From Rebecca billardiae RCC1528 (taxonomy: Eukaryota > Haptophyta): a DNA stretch of 64,000 nucleotides. Positions 27,827 through 38,653 of this stretch are shown one piece after another. Below the pieces are notes generated by a model that did no database searches, was not told the origin of the DNA, and worked only from the letters and a program-made list of their open reading frames with translations. The stretch is from the NCBI GenBank assembly GCA_965240325.2, contig OZ251224.1, forward strand, positions 1,736,001 through 1,800,000. The letters run 5' to 3'. A program made the translations under genes and the position numbers. The number at the start of each line of letters is the position of its first letter. Position 1 is the first letter of the stretch.

Positions 27827-30163
27827 TCATCCCGGGCTGATTTAAGCTTATCTCAGCCCGGGCTGATTTAAGCCCTTAAATCAGCCCGGGCTGAGATAAG
27901 CTCCGCGCGAGCTTATCTCAGCCCGGGCTGAGATAAGCGCTTATCTCAGCCCAGCGGCTCGCGACTCGGCCGCCGTGGACTCGGAGCGCACGTCGCGCGG
28001 TGCGGCCCGCCCGCTCCATGGCTGCACGCGCTGCTGTGTCTTCGGTGGCCACAGGGTGAAGTGCGCTGAGTCTAGTGGCGGGCCCAGCTCCACCCACCCC
28101 CTTCTCCCTGGCCCGCCCCGCCTGCCCTCGCCCGCATCGGATGCCTTCCTCGCGCATGCAACGGCCTCAGCCAACGCCATTGTTCCACCATCGATTCCAC
28201 CATCGACGGTCGCGGGTACTTGTACGTCGTGTACTGTACATGTGTGTCATGTGTAATCGCACGCATGTGGCCACGGCCCACGTGCACCTGTCTGCCGTGT
28301 GCCGTCGCCCTTGTACCGCGTTGCCCTTGTACCGTTCGCGCGTTGCGGCATGTGCTTGCCCAGCTTGGCATACTTGCCGGTCACGCTCGACGCTGGATCA
28401 GCCAGTCATCGCGATCCCGTCAGATCGAAACGGTCCCTTCGCGCGGCGCACTACTCTGCGCGGCGGCTGCCGGTTCATGACCGAGCTTGGACCATCAGCT
28501 GACAGCTGTGGTGTGCGGCTCGCTGCGTCTCAAGCGTGGCAGGCGCTTCGGCAGAGTAATACACTGTCGACGGTCGTGGCGCCGCAGCTGGTGGGCTCAC
28601 CGGCGCCCTCGCGCTCGCAGCTTTCGGCGCGCTTGGCGAGCACGGCAAGGTCGCCGCGCGCACCGTGGTCCGCGTGCACACAACGGCCGCCGCGCGCGCC
28701 GCAGCCGTCTTGCGCGCCACAGCCGGCGAGCGCGCCGCGGCTGGCGAGCGCGCCGCGGCTGCTGAGCGCGCCCGGCCGGTGAGCGCGCCGCGGCTGCCGC
28801 GCGCCGCGCGGCTGGCGATTGCGCCGCGGCTGCCACGCGCGCTGCGGCCGGTAAGCGCGCCACGGCGGCAGACAGCGTAACTCGGCCGTCGCGCCCGGCC
28901 GGCGAGCGCGCCGTGGCTGCTGCGCGCGCCGCGGCTGCCGCGCGCGCCGCGGCTGGCGAGCGCGCCGAGGCCGACCAACGCGCCGCGACCGCCCCGCGCA
29001 CGGCGACCGAAGGCGAGTCTGTGGCGGATAGCGAGCTTGCCGCTGCGGCTAGTGAGCGCGCCGCAACCGGCGCGGATGGATGGTGCAGCCGGGGCTTGCG
29101 CCACCGCGACCGGTGAGCAGGCCGCGCCAGCATGCGTAGGTATTGGCGAGCGCGCCACCGCAACCGGCGAGCGCGCACCGCACGGGCCACAGATGCCCAT
29201 TGGTCCAACGCCGCAGGTGCCCATCAAGCCTGGCGCCAACACGTGACAGTTGCGCGATGAGGCTGAGCGTGCTCGCCGGCCGCTACGCGCTCACTGGCCG
29301 CGGCGGCGCGCTCGCTCGCTATCCGCCACAGACTAGCCTTCGGTCGTCGCGCACGGCCGCGGCGCGCTGGTCCGCCGCGGCGCGCGCGGCAGCCACGGCG
29401 CGCGCGGCAACCGCGGCGCGCGCGGCGGCCACCGCGCGCGTGGCGCATGCGGCGGCCGCTGCGTGCGTGCGGACCGCGGCGCACACCGCAACCTTAGCTT
29501 GCTGTCCGTGCGCACCAGCCCCTGAGCCGCGGCACGCGCTGCGAGCTTTGCGTGCTCGCCGTGCGCGCCGACAGCTGCGGGCGTGCCGGCGTCGGCGCGC
29601 CCACTAGCCGCAGCGCCATGATCGTCCATGGAGCTGCGCCGGTGCCCATGCCTGTGCCGCTGGCACCGGTACGCCCGCGCGCGGCGGCCGCGGTGGCAAC
29701 GTTCAGCACATTTTGAACAACGTGCAATGGCAACAGCACACAACCGACTGTAGCGCACGGGCCGTGTTCACCCGCGTGCGACTACGCGCGGACATGGTCA
29801 ACTGGCGAACGTCGATGGTGCGTCCATGGTGTTGGCTGCATGCTTCTCATGCGGGCAGCAAGTCCACAAGCCGAGTTGCCGCCGTGGAGTTGCATGCGCG
29901 AGGAAGGCATCCGATGCGGGCGAGGGCAGGCGGGGCGGGCCAGGGAGAAGGGGGTGGGTGGAGCTGGGCGCCCGCCACTAGACTCAGCGCACTTCACCCT
30001 GTGGCCACCGAAGACACAGCAGCGCGTGCAGCCATGGAGCGGGCGGGCCGCACCGCGCGACGTGCGCTCCGAGTCCACGGTGGCCGAGTCGCGAGCCGCT
30101 GGGCTGATTTAAGCCCTTAAATCAGCCCGGGCTGAGATAAGCTTAAATCAGCCCGGGCTGATT
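27827..30163. mobile_element. Level-3 element with ~330-bp inverted ends rich in AGCCCGGGCT
   Basis: The ends at 27829-28160 and about 29870-30163 are long inverted repeats with small indels. Outermost are clusters of palindromes (CTTATCTCAGCCCGGGCTGA and TTAAATCAGCCCGGGCTGAT types), then CAGCGGCTCGCGACTCGG and a unique-looking block through CGAGGAAGGCATCCGATGCG. The insertion sits between CGCTAAA (27820-27826) and AAAGCCCG (30163 on) of the level-2 terminus. The interior, about 28590-29500, is dense in GCGCGCCGCGGCTGC-type simple repeats that keep several frames open (Ala/Arg-rich) without domains. Confidence 0.65.
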
Positions 30164-30272
30164 TAAAGCCCGTTCTAGACAGCTTTCGGACACGCACGGC
30201 TTTTTTTTCCTTCGGACAATTTCATGGGAAGACCTACAACAATTCCGAAGACAAAAAAACGACGAAACCCGT

Positions 30273-30337
30273 CGGAGGAAAAAGAAAGTCAACGGTTGTT
30301 TCGGGCCGAAACAACCGTTGACTTTCTTTTTCCTCCG
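30273..30337. repeat. Perfect 65-bp palindrome
   Basis: Arms of 32 bp (CGGAGGAAAAAGAAAGTCAA ... GTTTCGG) surround a single central G at 30305. Transcribed from either strand it would give a near-perfect hairpin. It lies inside the level-2 element, about 110 bp from its TTCTAGACAGCTTT terminus. Confidence 0.9.
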
Positions 30338-31721
30338 GGGGAATCGTAGCTCAATAAGAAGGAGATCGCGCTGAGGAATCTGGCCTCCTTCAGGAGAGCG
30401 GTCCCCAGATGCGCGGCAGAGGGTGTCTCGGGCCGCGGGGCATGACGACGCCAAACCACGTGCCCGCAGGTGCGCGCGAACGCGCGGTGATCGTTGGCGA
30501 CAGGAGTTGCGTGCTCCATGGCGCGCACGACTATGGTCATCGCTCTCTGTCGTGCAGCGTGCCGGCGTAGACTCAAGTTGCCGGCGCCGTGCCGCCTTGC
30601 GACTTGAGCTTGACGTGGCATGTATGGCATTTGTTCCTGGGGCCTCGAATGACGGCTGGGGCGTCTTGCGTCTCCCGACAGAGAGCTGTCCCTTCCTGGC
30701 TTGATCAGCCCTCGACAACAGCCCACAGGACGCACAGATTTGAACAGCGGCGCCCGGCAACGCCCGGCTTGTGCGTGGCGGACAGCTCTGTCACATTCGA
30801 ATGAGTGGGAACGCACTAGACGCAGAGCGAGAGGCGACGTATCTCCCGCGGCTGACTCGACCATCTCCGAGCGCTCCCCGGACCACATGTGACGGGGCGC
30901 ACGTGCCAAGCAGCCGGCACAGGACGCTGCCGAGCTGGCCAACTCTCCTTGCAACCCTCTCTGCGCCTTTCGCGGCTTTCGCCGCCAATCTTTCCCGCGT
31001 TTGGGGCTTTTCTTGCAATCTCCTCTATGTCTTTCCGTATCTCGTTTCTCCACGGAGCGGCTGCAAAAGGCTGTCTGGAACGCATTTTTTTCTTCCGGCG
31101 TGCCTTCTATGTACGAATAGAACAATTGCCCGGGGAAAAGTACCCGGGAAACTCAGCTGCAAAAGCTGTCTGGAACGGGCTTTAGCGCTGCCGGCCGGCC
31201 CGCCGCCCGCGCAAGAGCGCGATCTCGCCGCCAACTCCGTATGATCTCGAGGGGCGCGGGAGGTTTTCACTGGCGAGTACCGCAGGCCCGGAGAAGTCCC
31301 GCTGTGGGACTTCCGAGCATGAAAGTCGCGATGCATCAGCGAATTCAGTAGGAGCTTTTTCACGTCCGGACGTGGGCATGATCAACCAACGCGTGGCGGG
31401 CGGCGCGGATGAAATGCATGCGAGCTCTGGAGCCAGTATTGTGGGGGCGGTAAGACAGGGTACGACGGTAATGTGCCTCGAGCACGACCGAGCCCCGGCC
31501 CCGGCCGGCCGGCCTCGTCGCGCCGCACACCGTCACGGCCACTCTATTCGGACGTCATCACGTGCTCAGGCACAGGGCGCACAGGCCACTTGAGCCTCAG
31601 GAGGTGCGCCGCAGTGCGTATCGCTGTGAGTCTGAGTCTCAACATCGTCGCCGGGTTGCGGCACAGCGAGTCGGCGCGAGGACGAATCATGGTGGCTGCT
31701 GCCGCCTGCCTGGCCCCTCGC

Positions 31722-34578
31722 TCATGGCACAACCGAGTGCGCGCTGCTCAGCCGGGAGCCGGGGCCAGGGCCAGCCCCCACGTCCGTCGCGCTCGCAGGC
31801 GCGGACTGGTGCACGGCGGCGGCCATCGTCGACTCCGAGTCGGTGTACTCGGGCGGCACCGCCGATGCCAGGCCTGCGAAGCGGGTGCAGGGGCGGATGG
31901 CGCGTGGGGCGGGGCGCGGGGGGGCGCGTCGGTCCGAGCGCAGCGAGCACGCGGTGCGTCACCGCCAACCCGCTCTCACCTGCTGCGCCGTCGGTCGCTC
32001 CCTCCGCGGCCGCGAACGCTGCCGACACGGGCGGCAACGGGAGCAGGTCGATGGGTGGGCCGGGCGGCGGCAGCGCGCGCGGCCACCAGTTCACGCGGTC
32101 GAGCAGCCCCATCGCGGCGGGCACGAGCACCGTGCGCACGAGCAGCGCGTCAATCAGCACCGACGCCGTGAGCAGGAAGGCGAGCTCGTTCAGCGAGGTG
32201 GAGGAGGAGAAGAGGAGCGCGCCGAAGGCGATGGCCATGATCATGCCCGCCGCGGTGATCAGCGGCCCCGAGCTCTCCAGCCCCGCGGCGACCGACTCGC
32301 GCTCGCTCAGCCCCTGCTGCCGGAACTCGAGGATCCGGCCGAGCAGGTAGATGTCGTAGTCGCACGCCAGCCCGACCATGATCGGGAGGGAGAGGATGGG
32401 CGTCGACCAGGAGAGGTTGCCCGCGTGCGGCACGGAGGGCCAGTGCGTCCACGCGAGCGCGCCGCGGCCGTACACGAGCCACGCGCAGCCCATCGAGAGC
32501 ACGAGCGAGCCGCTGATCGTGAGCACCGCGCGCAGCGGCACCACCGCCGAGCGGAACGCCGCGCCGAACAGCACGAACACGACCGAGAGCGTGATGCCCA
32601 CCATCAGCGGGAAGTACTCGTACACCAGCGCCACCGAGTCGTTCATCGCGATGGCGCCGCCGACCAGCCCGAACGTGTCGGTGCCGCCCGCCTCGGCCTC
32701 CACCTGCGCGAACGCCGCGCGCACCGCCTTGAGCCACGCCGTCGCGCGCGCGGAGAAGGCGTCGTACGAGAGCGCGAGGGACACGTAGGTCGCGCTCGCG
32801 TTCACGCCCGCGTCCGCGTCGCCGTTGGTGAACTGTCGCCACGCAAGCCTGGCCTCAGTGCACACCGGCCGGCGCGCGAGCTGCTCGAGCGCGGCGCACG
32901 CGGCGGCGTCCGCGTGCAGCGCCGCGTGCAGCAGCTCGAACGGCACGTCCGTCGCGCCCGACATCATCACGCCCGTCACGTTCACGCTCTCGGTCGCGTT
33001 GGCGAGCTCGAGCGCGCGCCGCACGTACGCCCTCGAGCGGTTGAAGAAGTCTGCCGACTCGACCACGCCGTCCGCCGGCTGGATGAGCACGTTGAAGGGG
33101 AAGAGCGCGCCGGAGCCGAACGCGTCGACCATCTCGGTGTACGCGATCGACGCCTCCGCGTCGCGCGGCATCGTCTGCTGCTGCGACTGCGACGTCTCGA
33201 TCGCCGCCACCTGCAGCGCGCTCGGCAGGAGCGCGGCCACGAACGCGACGAGCACGAGCCAGCGGTACTCGAGCGCGAGCGTGCTCAGCCGCGCCCAGAA
33301 GGTGCCCGGCGCGGCGCGCTCGGGGAGGCTGCCCACGCGCGTGGGGTCCTTGCGCACGAGCGAGGCCGACATGCCCTGCTCGTCCGCTGCCGCCGCCGCC
33401 ATCTCGGAGTCTGCGCCGCCGTCAGCAGCGCCGCCGCCGCCGGCCGCGGCGGCGCCAGCGTCCGCCGGCCGGCGGCCGCAGCGGCAGCACAGCTCGATGC
33501 GCGAGAAGAAGGCGGGGAAGGCGAGGATGAGCGCGGGCAGCAGCGTCAGGTTCACCGCGACGGACACGACGATCGTCAGCCCCGTCGCGAGCCCCAGGCT
33601 CGAGATCAGCCCGATCGGAAAGAAGAGCAGACCGAAGAAGCAGAGGGCGAGCGTCACGCCCGACACGAGCACGGTGTGGCCCGCGTAGCACAGCGCGGCC
33701 GCGAGCGCGGCGGCGGTGTCCGGCGCGGCGCCGTGCGCGAGGATCTCCTCGCGGAAGCGCGAGAGCAGGAAGAGCGAGTAGTCGATGCTCGTCGCGAGCG
33801 TCGCCGAGAGCATCATCGACGGCGCGAAGTTGGCCACGAAGATGAGCTCGGAGATGGGCCACATCAAGAAGTACGAGGTGCCGGCCGTCGCGCCGATGCA
33901 CGCGAGGGTGATGAGCGCGAGGCGCCAGGAGCGCACGATGTACAGGAACGGGATGAACGCGAAGGGCACCACCTTGGGGTGCACCTGCTCCACGTCGTGC
34001 GTCACGCCGTCCAGCGCCGCCTGGAGGAAGTAGGGCTCGCCCGCGAGCTTCACGTCGAGCCCGGACGGCGCGCGCGCGTGCACGTGCTCGCGCAGCCCGG
34101 TCGAGAGCGCGTCCGAGGCGTTGGTGGGCAGGGACACGACGATGAGCGAGGCCGTGCTGCGCTCGGGCGCGCTCGGCTCGTTCACGAACGGGCCGGTGAG
34201 CTCGGGCAGCCCGCGCTCCTCAAACGTGTAGTACCCGACCATCGAGGCGTTCGCGTCGAGCCCGGCGCCGCGAGCCCAGTGGGCGAGGTCGTGGGTCAGG
34301 GCGCGCAGCTCAGAGCCGAGCACCGCGGCCCCGTCCACGCGCCGGACGACCGCCGTCACCTTCACGTCCGTCTGGGGGAAGAGCTCCTCGAACGCGCGCG
34401 AGGCGTTGTACCCGAGCGACGCCTTCGGGACGGAGAAGTCAATGGCGGTGTTCGCCGTGAAGCGCGAGGCAAAGATCGCGCCGAGGACGGTGAGCACGCC
34501 CCAGGTGCCGATCAGGGCGTATCGAAACCGAGTGAGCGCCGCGACGGCCACGCCGTTCGGAGGCTGCTGAGGGCGCAT
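31722..34578 (-). CDS. MMPL/RND-superfamily membrane transporter (916 aa)
   Basis: Proton- or ion-driven exporter family related to mycobacterial MmpL and to patched-like proteins. Exon 1 is 34578-31980 and exon 2 is 31873-31722 (106-bp intron, donor CAG|GTGAGA), giving a C-terminus LASAVPPEYTDSEST ... SAHSVVP. There are two tandem halves, each with one helix, a large extracytoplasmic loop and five more helices, about 12 in all. The first half has NFAPSMMLSATLATSIDYSLFL (TM4 with SIDYSLF), the second has ILSLPIMVGLACDYDIYLLG and VRTVLVPAAMGLLDRVNWW, the MMPL hallmark. The acidic pairs in the two TM4-like helices fit the proton relay. Without splicing, the frame would end in a Pro/Arg-rich tail. 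Substrate is probably lipid or polyketide, inferred from family. Divergent from the P4H gene. Confidence 0.85.
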
Positions 34579-34753
34579 CGCGGCCTCCGCTTTGGCGCGC
34601 CCGCTTCAAGGGTCCCAGCGCGGGTGCGTCCGGAAGGACCGCATTGTTTTTGTGGCGCGAAAATGAGGCGAGGAAAACCATTTTCATTTTTTTCGCCGCC
34701 TTGCTGGGCCTTTTCGGGCTTCGGTTGTTATTAGTGAGCTTTCGAGCTTTCGA

Positions 34754-34760
34754 CCAATCA
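34754..34760 (+). promoter_or_regulatory. CCAATCA box in the MMPL/P4H divergent promoter
   Basis: CCAATCA sits between the start codons at 34578 (-) and 34859 (+), 99 bp before the P4H start. A T-rich stretch TTTTCATTTTTTTCG lies at about 34681-34695. Confidence 0.45.
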
Positions 34761-34858
34761 ACGGCCCGCGCAGCCAAGCTAGCTGAAAGCGCGCTTGCTG
34801 GCTATCATAGAGCGACCAAACATCAGCAGCAGGGCGCGAGCAACCCCGGCCCGCTCAC

Positions 34859-37119
34859 ATGGACGCGACGCCACCCAAGCGCCGCGGCCGCGCCGGCGTG
34901 CTGCTCGTGGCGCTATGCGCCGTGGCAGCCATCTACTTCACCGCGACCACACTCGTCTTCTCCGGCATCCGGCCACACGGCGCGGACTCAGCCGGCGTCG
35001 AGCAGCGCGCGTTTCCTCGCATACACCGCGCCGCGGCCTCTGCCGGCGCCGAGGATGGGCCCCACGAGCGCGAGGCCCGCACAGAGGCGACGGTGCGCGC
35101 CGCGGAGATCGTGGAGACGCCTGGCGGCCCGCCAGCCTCCCTCCCCGCCGAACCCGCCGAATGCCTCGACGACGATGAGCACTGCCCGGGCTGGGCCGTG
35201 CGCGGCGAGTGCTGGTCGAACGAGGATTTCATGCGCACGTCGTGCCGCCGGTCCTGCGGCACGTGCGCCCCGCCCTCGCGGCTGGAGGCCTGCCCGACCG
35301 CCTCCACCGACGTCTCGCGCCGCGACCCGTCGTCCGAAGTCAACCTCGAGATCATTAACGAGCAGATGCGCAACTTGGAGCTGCTCTGGGTGCAGCCGGA
35401 CGGCGCGGAGAAGCGCTACTGGGTGATCGACGCGTACGGCACGTTCCAGACGTCGACGGGGAAGGGCGACATCTGGCGACTGCGGATGAAGACGGGCGAC
35501 CTCGCCGCCGAGATCCTCGTCACCGCGAGCTCTGGCCACCAGATCCACGTCGTGCGCCCGTGCCTGCCCGAGCCGCAGCGCGCGGCCGTCGAGTACGCAG
35601 AGCGATTGGACGTCGAGCTCGAGGGCGGTGCGGACGCGCTCGCGGCGTGCGACCCGTGGGCGCAGCTGAGCACGCGCGAGCCAGTGCCCGGCATGCACGT
35701 CGCGTGCGTGCTCCGGCCCTCGGCGCGCGCGCCGCCCGGCTCGCACGCCACGCTGGCCGTGTACGCGGAGGCGTGGACGCGGCACACACGGCGCAGCGCG
35801 AGCGTGCTGCCCACGGCGGTGCTCGCGCTGCCCGAGGCCGTGGAGACGGGCGAGGGCGTCGCGCGGCTCGTGATGGACCGGCTCCAGGTCGTCCGTCGCG
35901 GCCCGCTCCACCAGCCGCCCGCCCTCTTCTCGCCCGCGGGCGTGCGGCTCGAGTCGTGGGCGCAGGTGTCGCGGCACGCGTGCGTGATCGTGCAGGAGGG
36001 CGGGCAGTGGATCTGGCCGCCCGTCGAGGTGGGCCACACGCGCACGCTGTGGATCGACGACGGCGTGGCGCCGCGGCACGTGACGCTGGAGACGCGCAGC
36101 CTCCGCCCGATCGCCTTCTCCTCGCCCGACTTCATCCGCGAGGAGGAGGCCAGCCTGATCGTCACGCGCGCGGACGGGCACATGTTCAGGTCGGGCGTCG
36201 CGCTCAAGACGGCCGACGCGGGGCACAAGGACGCCGAGTACCGCACGTCGTCGCAGTGGTCGTTCCCGCTGTGGGAGGACGCGATCATGCCGCTCAACCG
36301 GCGCGTGCAGCAGCTCACGCGCGTGCCGGTCTCGCAGGCGGAGCAGATCCAGGTGCTCCGGTACAACCACATGGAGCACTACTCTGCACAGTGCGCGCGC
36401 GCGCCCCGCGCGCGCGCCGCGCGTCCCGGCGCGCGCGCGCGGCGCGAGCTCTGGCCGACGCGCGTGCGGTGGCGTGCCCCCGCGATGCCACCTTGCCTCG
36501 TATCGCAGCCACGACTTCTTCGACCCGGGAGACTACAACGGCCGCGATCGCGAGGGCGGATATGCGAGCAACCGCATGGCGACGGTGAGCGCGCGCGCAC
36601 ACTGCGCCGCCCCGCTTGGCCCGCGGCCCGCCCGCCTCGCTCGCCCGACGGCGCGGACTCGCGAGGGGCGCGTGCTCACGCTCTTCCCCCTGCACGCCGC
36701 GCCGCCCGACGCTCGCGCGTGCGCCCCCGCGCTGCCCACGCGAGCAGGTCTTCTTCTACCTCAACCAGCCCGTCCGCGGCGGGCAGACTGCGTTCCCACG
36801 CGCGGGCAAGCTGCCGCAGCCGAGCGACTTCCTCGACTGCACGATCGGCCTGCCCGTCGATCCGCAGTACAAGGCGGTGCTGGTCTTCTACTCCATGCTG
36901 CCGAATGGCGAGTTCGACCACTGCAGCCTGCATGCCGGCTGCGACGTCCACGAGGGCGTGAAATGGTCGGCGAACTACTGGCTGTGGAATACGCCGCGGC
37001 GAGGGAACCCCAAAGCGCAGGCGATCACTGGCGATCTGAAAGAGGACTTTGCGGCCCCTGCTAGTGCAGGAAGTGAGGAGACCGTCAGCGCCGCAAGGGG
37101 GGCGCACGGCAGCGAATGA
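34859..37119 (+). CDS. ShKT-domain prolyl 4-hydroxylase, type II membrane protein (659 aa)
   Basis: Fe(II)/2-oxoglutarate dioxygenase that hydroxylates proline in secreted proteins. Exons are 34859-36390, 36509-36584 and 36748-37119 (introns 118 and 163 bp). A signal anchor (GVLLVALCAVAAIYFTATTL) lies at about 13-33. A six-cysteine ShKT domain (CLDDDEHCPGWAVRGECWSN ... CRRSCGTC) is at about 102-137. A middle region of about 270 residues has no clear family. The dioxygenase core runs from about 410: VTLETRSLRPIAF, ALKTADAGHKDAEYRTSSQW, then the iron motif H511-x-D513 (SAHHDFFDPGDYN), NRMATVFFYLNQPVRGGQTA FPRAG, the distal His598 in SLHAGCDVHEGVKW and the 2-oxoglutarate Lys608. The first intron splits the codon of catalytic His511. 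The ER/Golgi lumen is the likely site; hydroxyproline-rich cell-wall or repeat proteins are plausible substrates. Confidence 0.9.
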
Positions 37120-37580
37120 GCAGTCCTGAAATGATTGTGCTGAGACGTACTAGCGCGCTGTCATATTCTGAGTACGTTTGTCATAATTATTATTATTATA
37201 ATTTGCATGTCGCAGGACAGACGATGTCGACATCGCGTATGTACTAACTCACTATTTCGTAGTGCCAGCCCGTCAGATAATAATGCTGAGCGGCTACACA
37301 CCGCCGCCGCCGATCATCTCGGCAGCAGTTATTTGAGGACGATGTTTCGTCGTCATGAATGACTGCTGACGACGTCCTGAGTCAGTGCTGACGACCGTGC
37401 TGGGGCTGTCTATGCGCAGGCCGCGGACGCCACCGACGAAGCGCCGCAATATTCCGAATAATAAGCCGCCGCCAAGCCGCAAGCGGACCCTGCGACTGAA
37501 CTGTCATCTGCTGAAATCTGCGCATCACTCGGGATCATCACTGCATGATGACGAAGACGAACACTCGGAACAATATATAA
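37120..37580. other. Intergenic spacer, no gene seen
   Basis: The 3' flank of the P4H gene, with an ATT/TAT run near 37186-37204. No exon or RNA gene is recognised. Confidence 0.6.
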
Positions 37581-37777
37581 GGGCGTTCCCGGGATCCTGC
37601 CACACGCTCCCGAAAAGCAAAGCCCCCCTGCAGAGGGGTTTGCCTTTTTCCGTATTCAATGTACCCGCTTCAAATGGACGAAGCCCGTTACAATAGGAAG
37701 ACGGTTCAAATTGGCGTACAGTTTACTAAGAATAAGAGACGCACACAGCAACAGTATGACCGATGCGGGGAACGCCC
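37581..37777 (+). mobile_element. GGGCGTTCCC MITE (copy 2) carrying a 36-bp OTU-element insertion
   Basis: Termini GGGCGTTCCC (37581-37590) and GGGAACGCCC (37768-37777). The AAGCCCC...GGGG hairpin followed by TTTTT lies at about 37618-37652. At 37719-37754 a 36-bp piece starting CAGTTTACTAAGAATAAG and ending CAACAG lies between TA dinucleotides (37717-37718, 37755-37756). The equivalent site in the 318-496 copy reads GGCGTATGACC with one TA, so the piece is an insertion with TA duplication, apparently a deleted relic of the OTU element. Confidence 0.8.
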
Positions 37778-38653
37778 CTGAGGCGGCGGTATAAGTGTTT
37801 CAGTCTAAGTGGCGTTCACAACAACGCGCACGGAGTATCAGCCGAGTGCCGACCACCTACCGACGACACCAGTAATACGGTCAGTAGTTACCTCAGTTAG
37901 AAATCCGCTGACAGTGACCGACAGCGAGTCCGTTTCAGCATCATCACTACACAGTCTGAATGTGCTAATGACTTTGAGTCTGCTCATCAGTAGTAGTCAC
38001 TGGCTTTTATATCACGACGCGGTTGCACTCGACGGACGCGTGATGACGGGGCGCAGACCGACGGCGAGCCGCCATCACGCCTCGCGCGGCTGGCGTGCGG
38101 CGCGGCGCGTGGCTGCGACGCGGACCGGTTAGTCTGGTGCAGAGGTCAGCGCCGCTGTGGCCGGCTGTGGGACCGCCTTCGCCACTGTCGGCCGTGTCGG
38201 CATCGGACGAGAGCGGCGGCGAGTGCCTGGCCGACTCGGACCTCCTGTCTTAACAAGGTGCTGCAGGGGTGCTGCCTGCTGGCGACTACTCCCCTTGTGG
38301 CGGCGGCACTTGCTACTTGCTTCCGAGGGCGTTCCCGACCGGGATCCTGCCACACGCTCCCGAAAAGCAAAGCCCCAATTTGCCCCCCTCTCCGTCTGGG
38401 GGGCTTTGCCTTTTTTCGTATGAATTTAATGTACCCGCTTCAAATGGACGAAGCCCGTTCCAATAGCTAGGAAGATGGTTCAATTTGGAATTTTTTTTCC
38501 GGCGGCGCTACCATCGGCGACGACGGCTTCATGGGCGGTGACAGTTTACTAAGAATAAGAGACGCACACAGCTCAGGCAGGCGAGATTGACGCCCGCCAA
38601 CTGTCACCGCCCATGAAGCCGTCGCCGATGGTAGCGCCGCCGGAAAAATTCGT

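Larger units (their letters stand above)
27816..31198. mobile_element. Level-2 inserted element (CGGCAGCGCTAAA termini)
   Basis: The right terminus, read inward, is CGGCAGCGCTAAAGCCCG then TTCCAGACAGCTTT (31193 down to about 31160). The left terminus CGGCAGCGCTAAA at about 27814 is separated from its continuation GCCCGTTCTAGACAGCTTT (30166-30184) by the level-3 element. The remaining level-2 interior (30185-31160) holds a perfect 65-bp palindrome and several open frames without recognisable domains. Long unequal ends and an approximately 10-bp direct repeat are compatible with a Mutator-like element, but this is only suggestive. Confidence 0.6.
26384..31325. mobile_element. Outer palindromic element (level 1 of a three-level nest)
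   Basis: The left arm at 26384 to about 27030 is repeated inverted in two pieces: about 27290-27815, and, after a 3.4-kb insertion, 31199-31325. Block 26384-26510 matches 31199-31325 nearly perfectly, and 26497-27030 matches 27290-27815. The unpaired centre is about 27031-27289. The break in the right arm is flanked by an 11-bp direct repeat, CCCGCCGCCCG, at 27805-27815 and 31199-31209, a plausible target duplication. No transposase frame is evident. The left end touches the start codon of the DUF760 gene. Confidence 0.7.

Noticed and set aside
28475-29607. Ala/Arg-rich open frames on both strands within the level-3 element
   Set aside because: They coincide with GCGCGCCGCGGC simple repeats and stay open on both strands at once; no conserved motif.
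30289-31125. 278-codon frame on the minus strand in the level-2 element
   Set aside because: No ATG at its start, overlaps the perfect palindrome, codon usage unlike neighbouring genes and no recognisable domain; listed only as element interior.
32150-34734. Long plus-strand frames opposite the MMPL gene
   Set aside because: Arg/His/Glu-rich antisense shadow without motifs.
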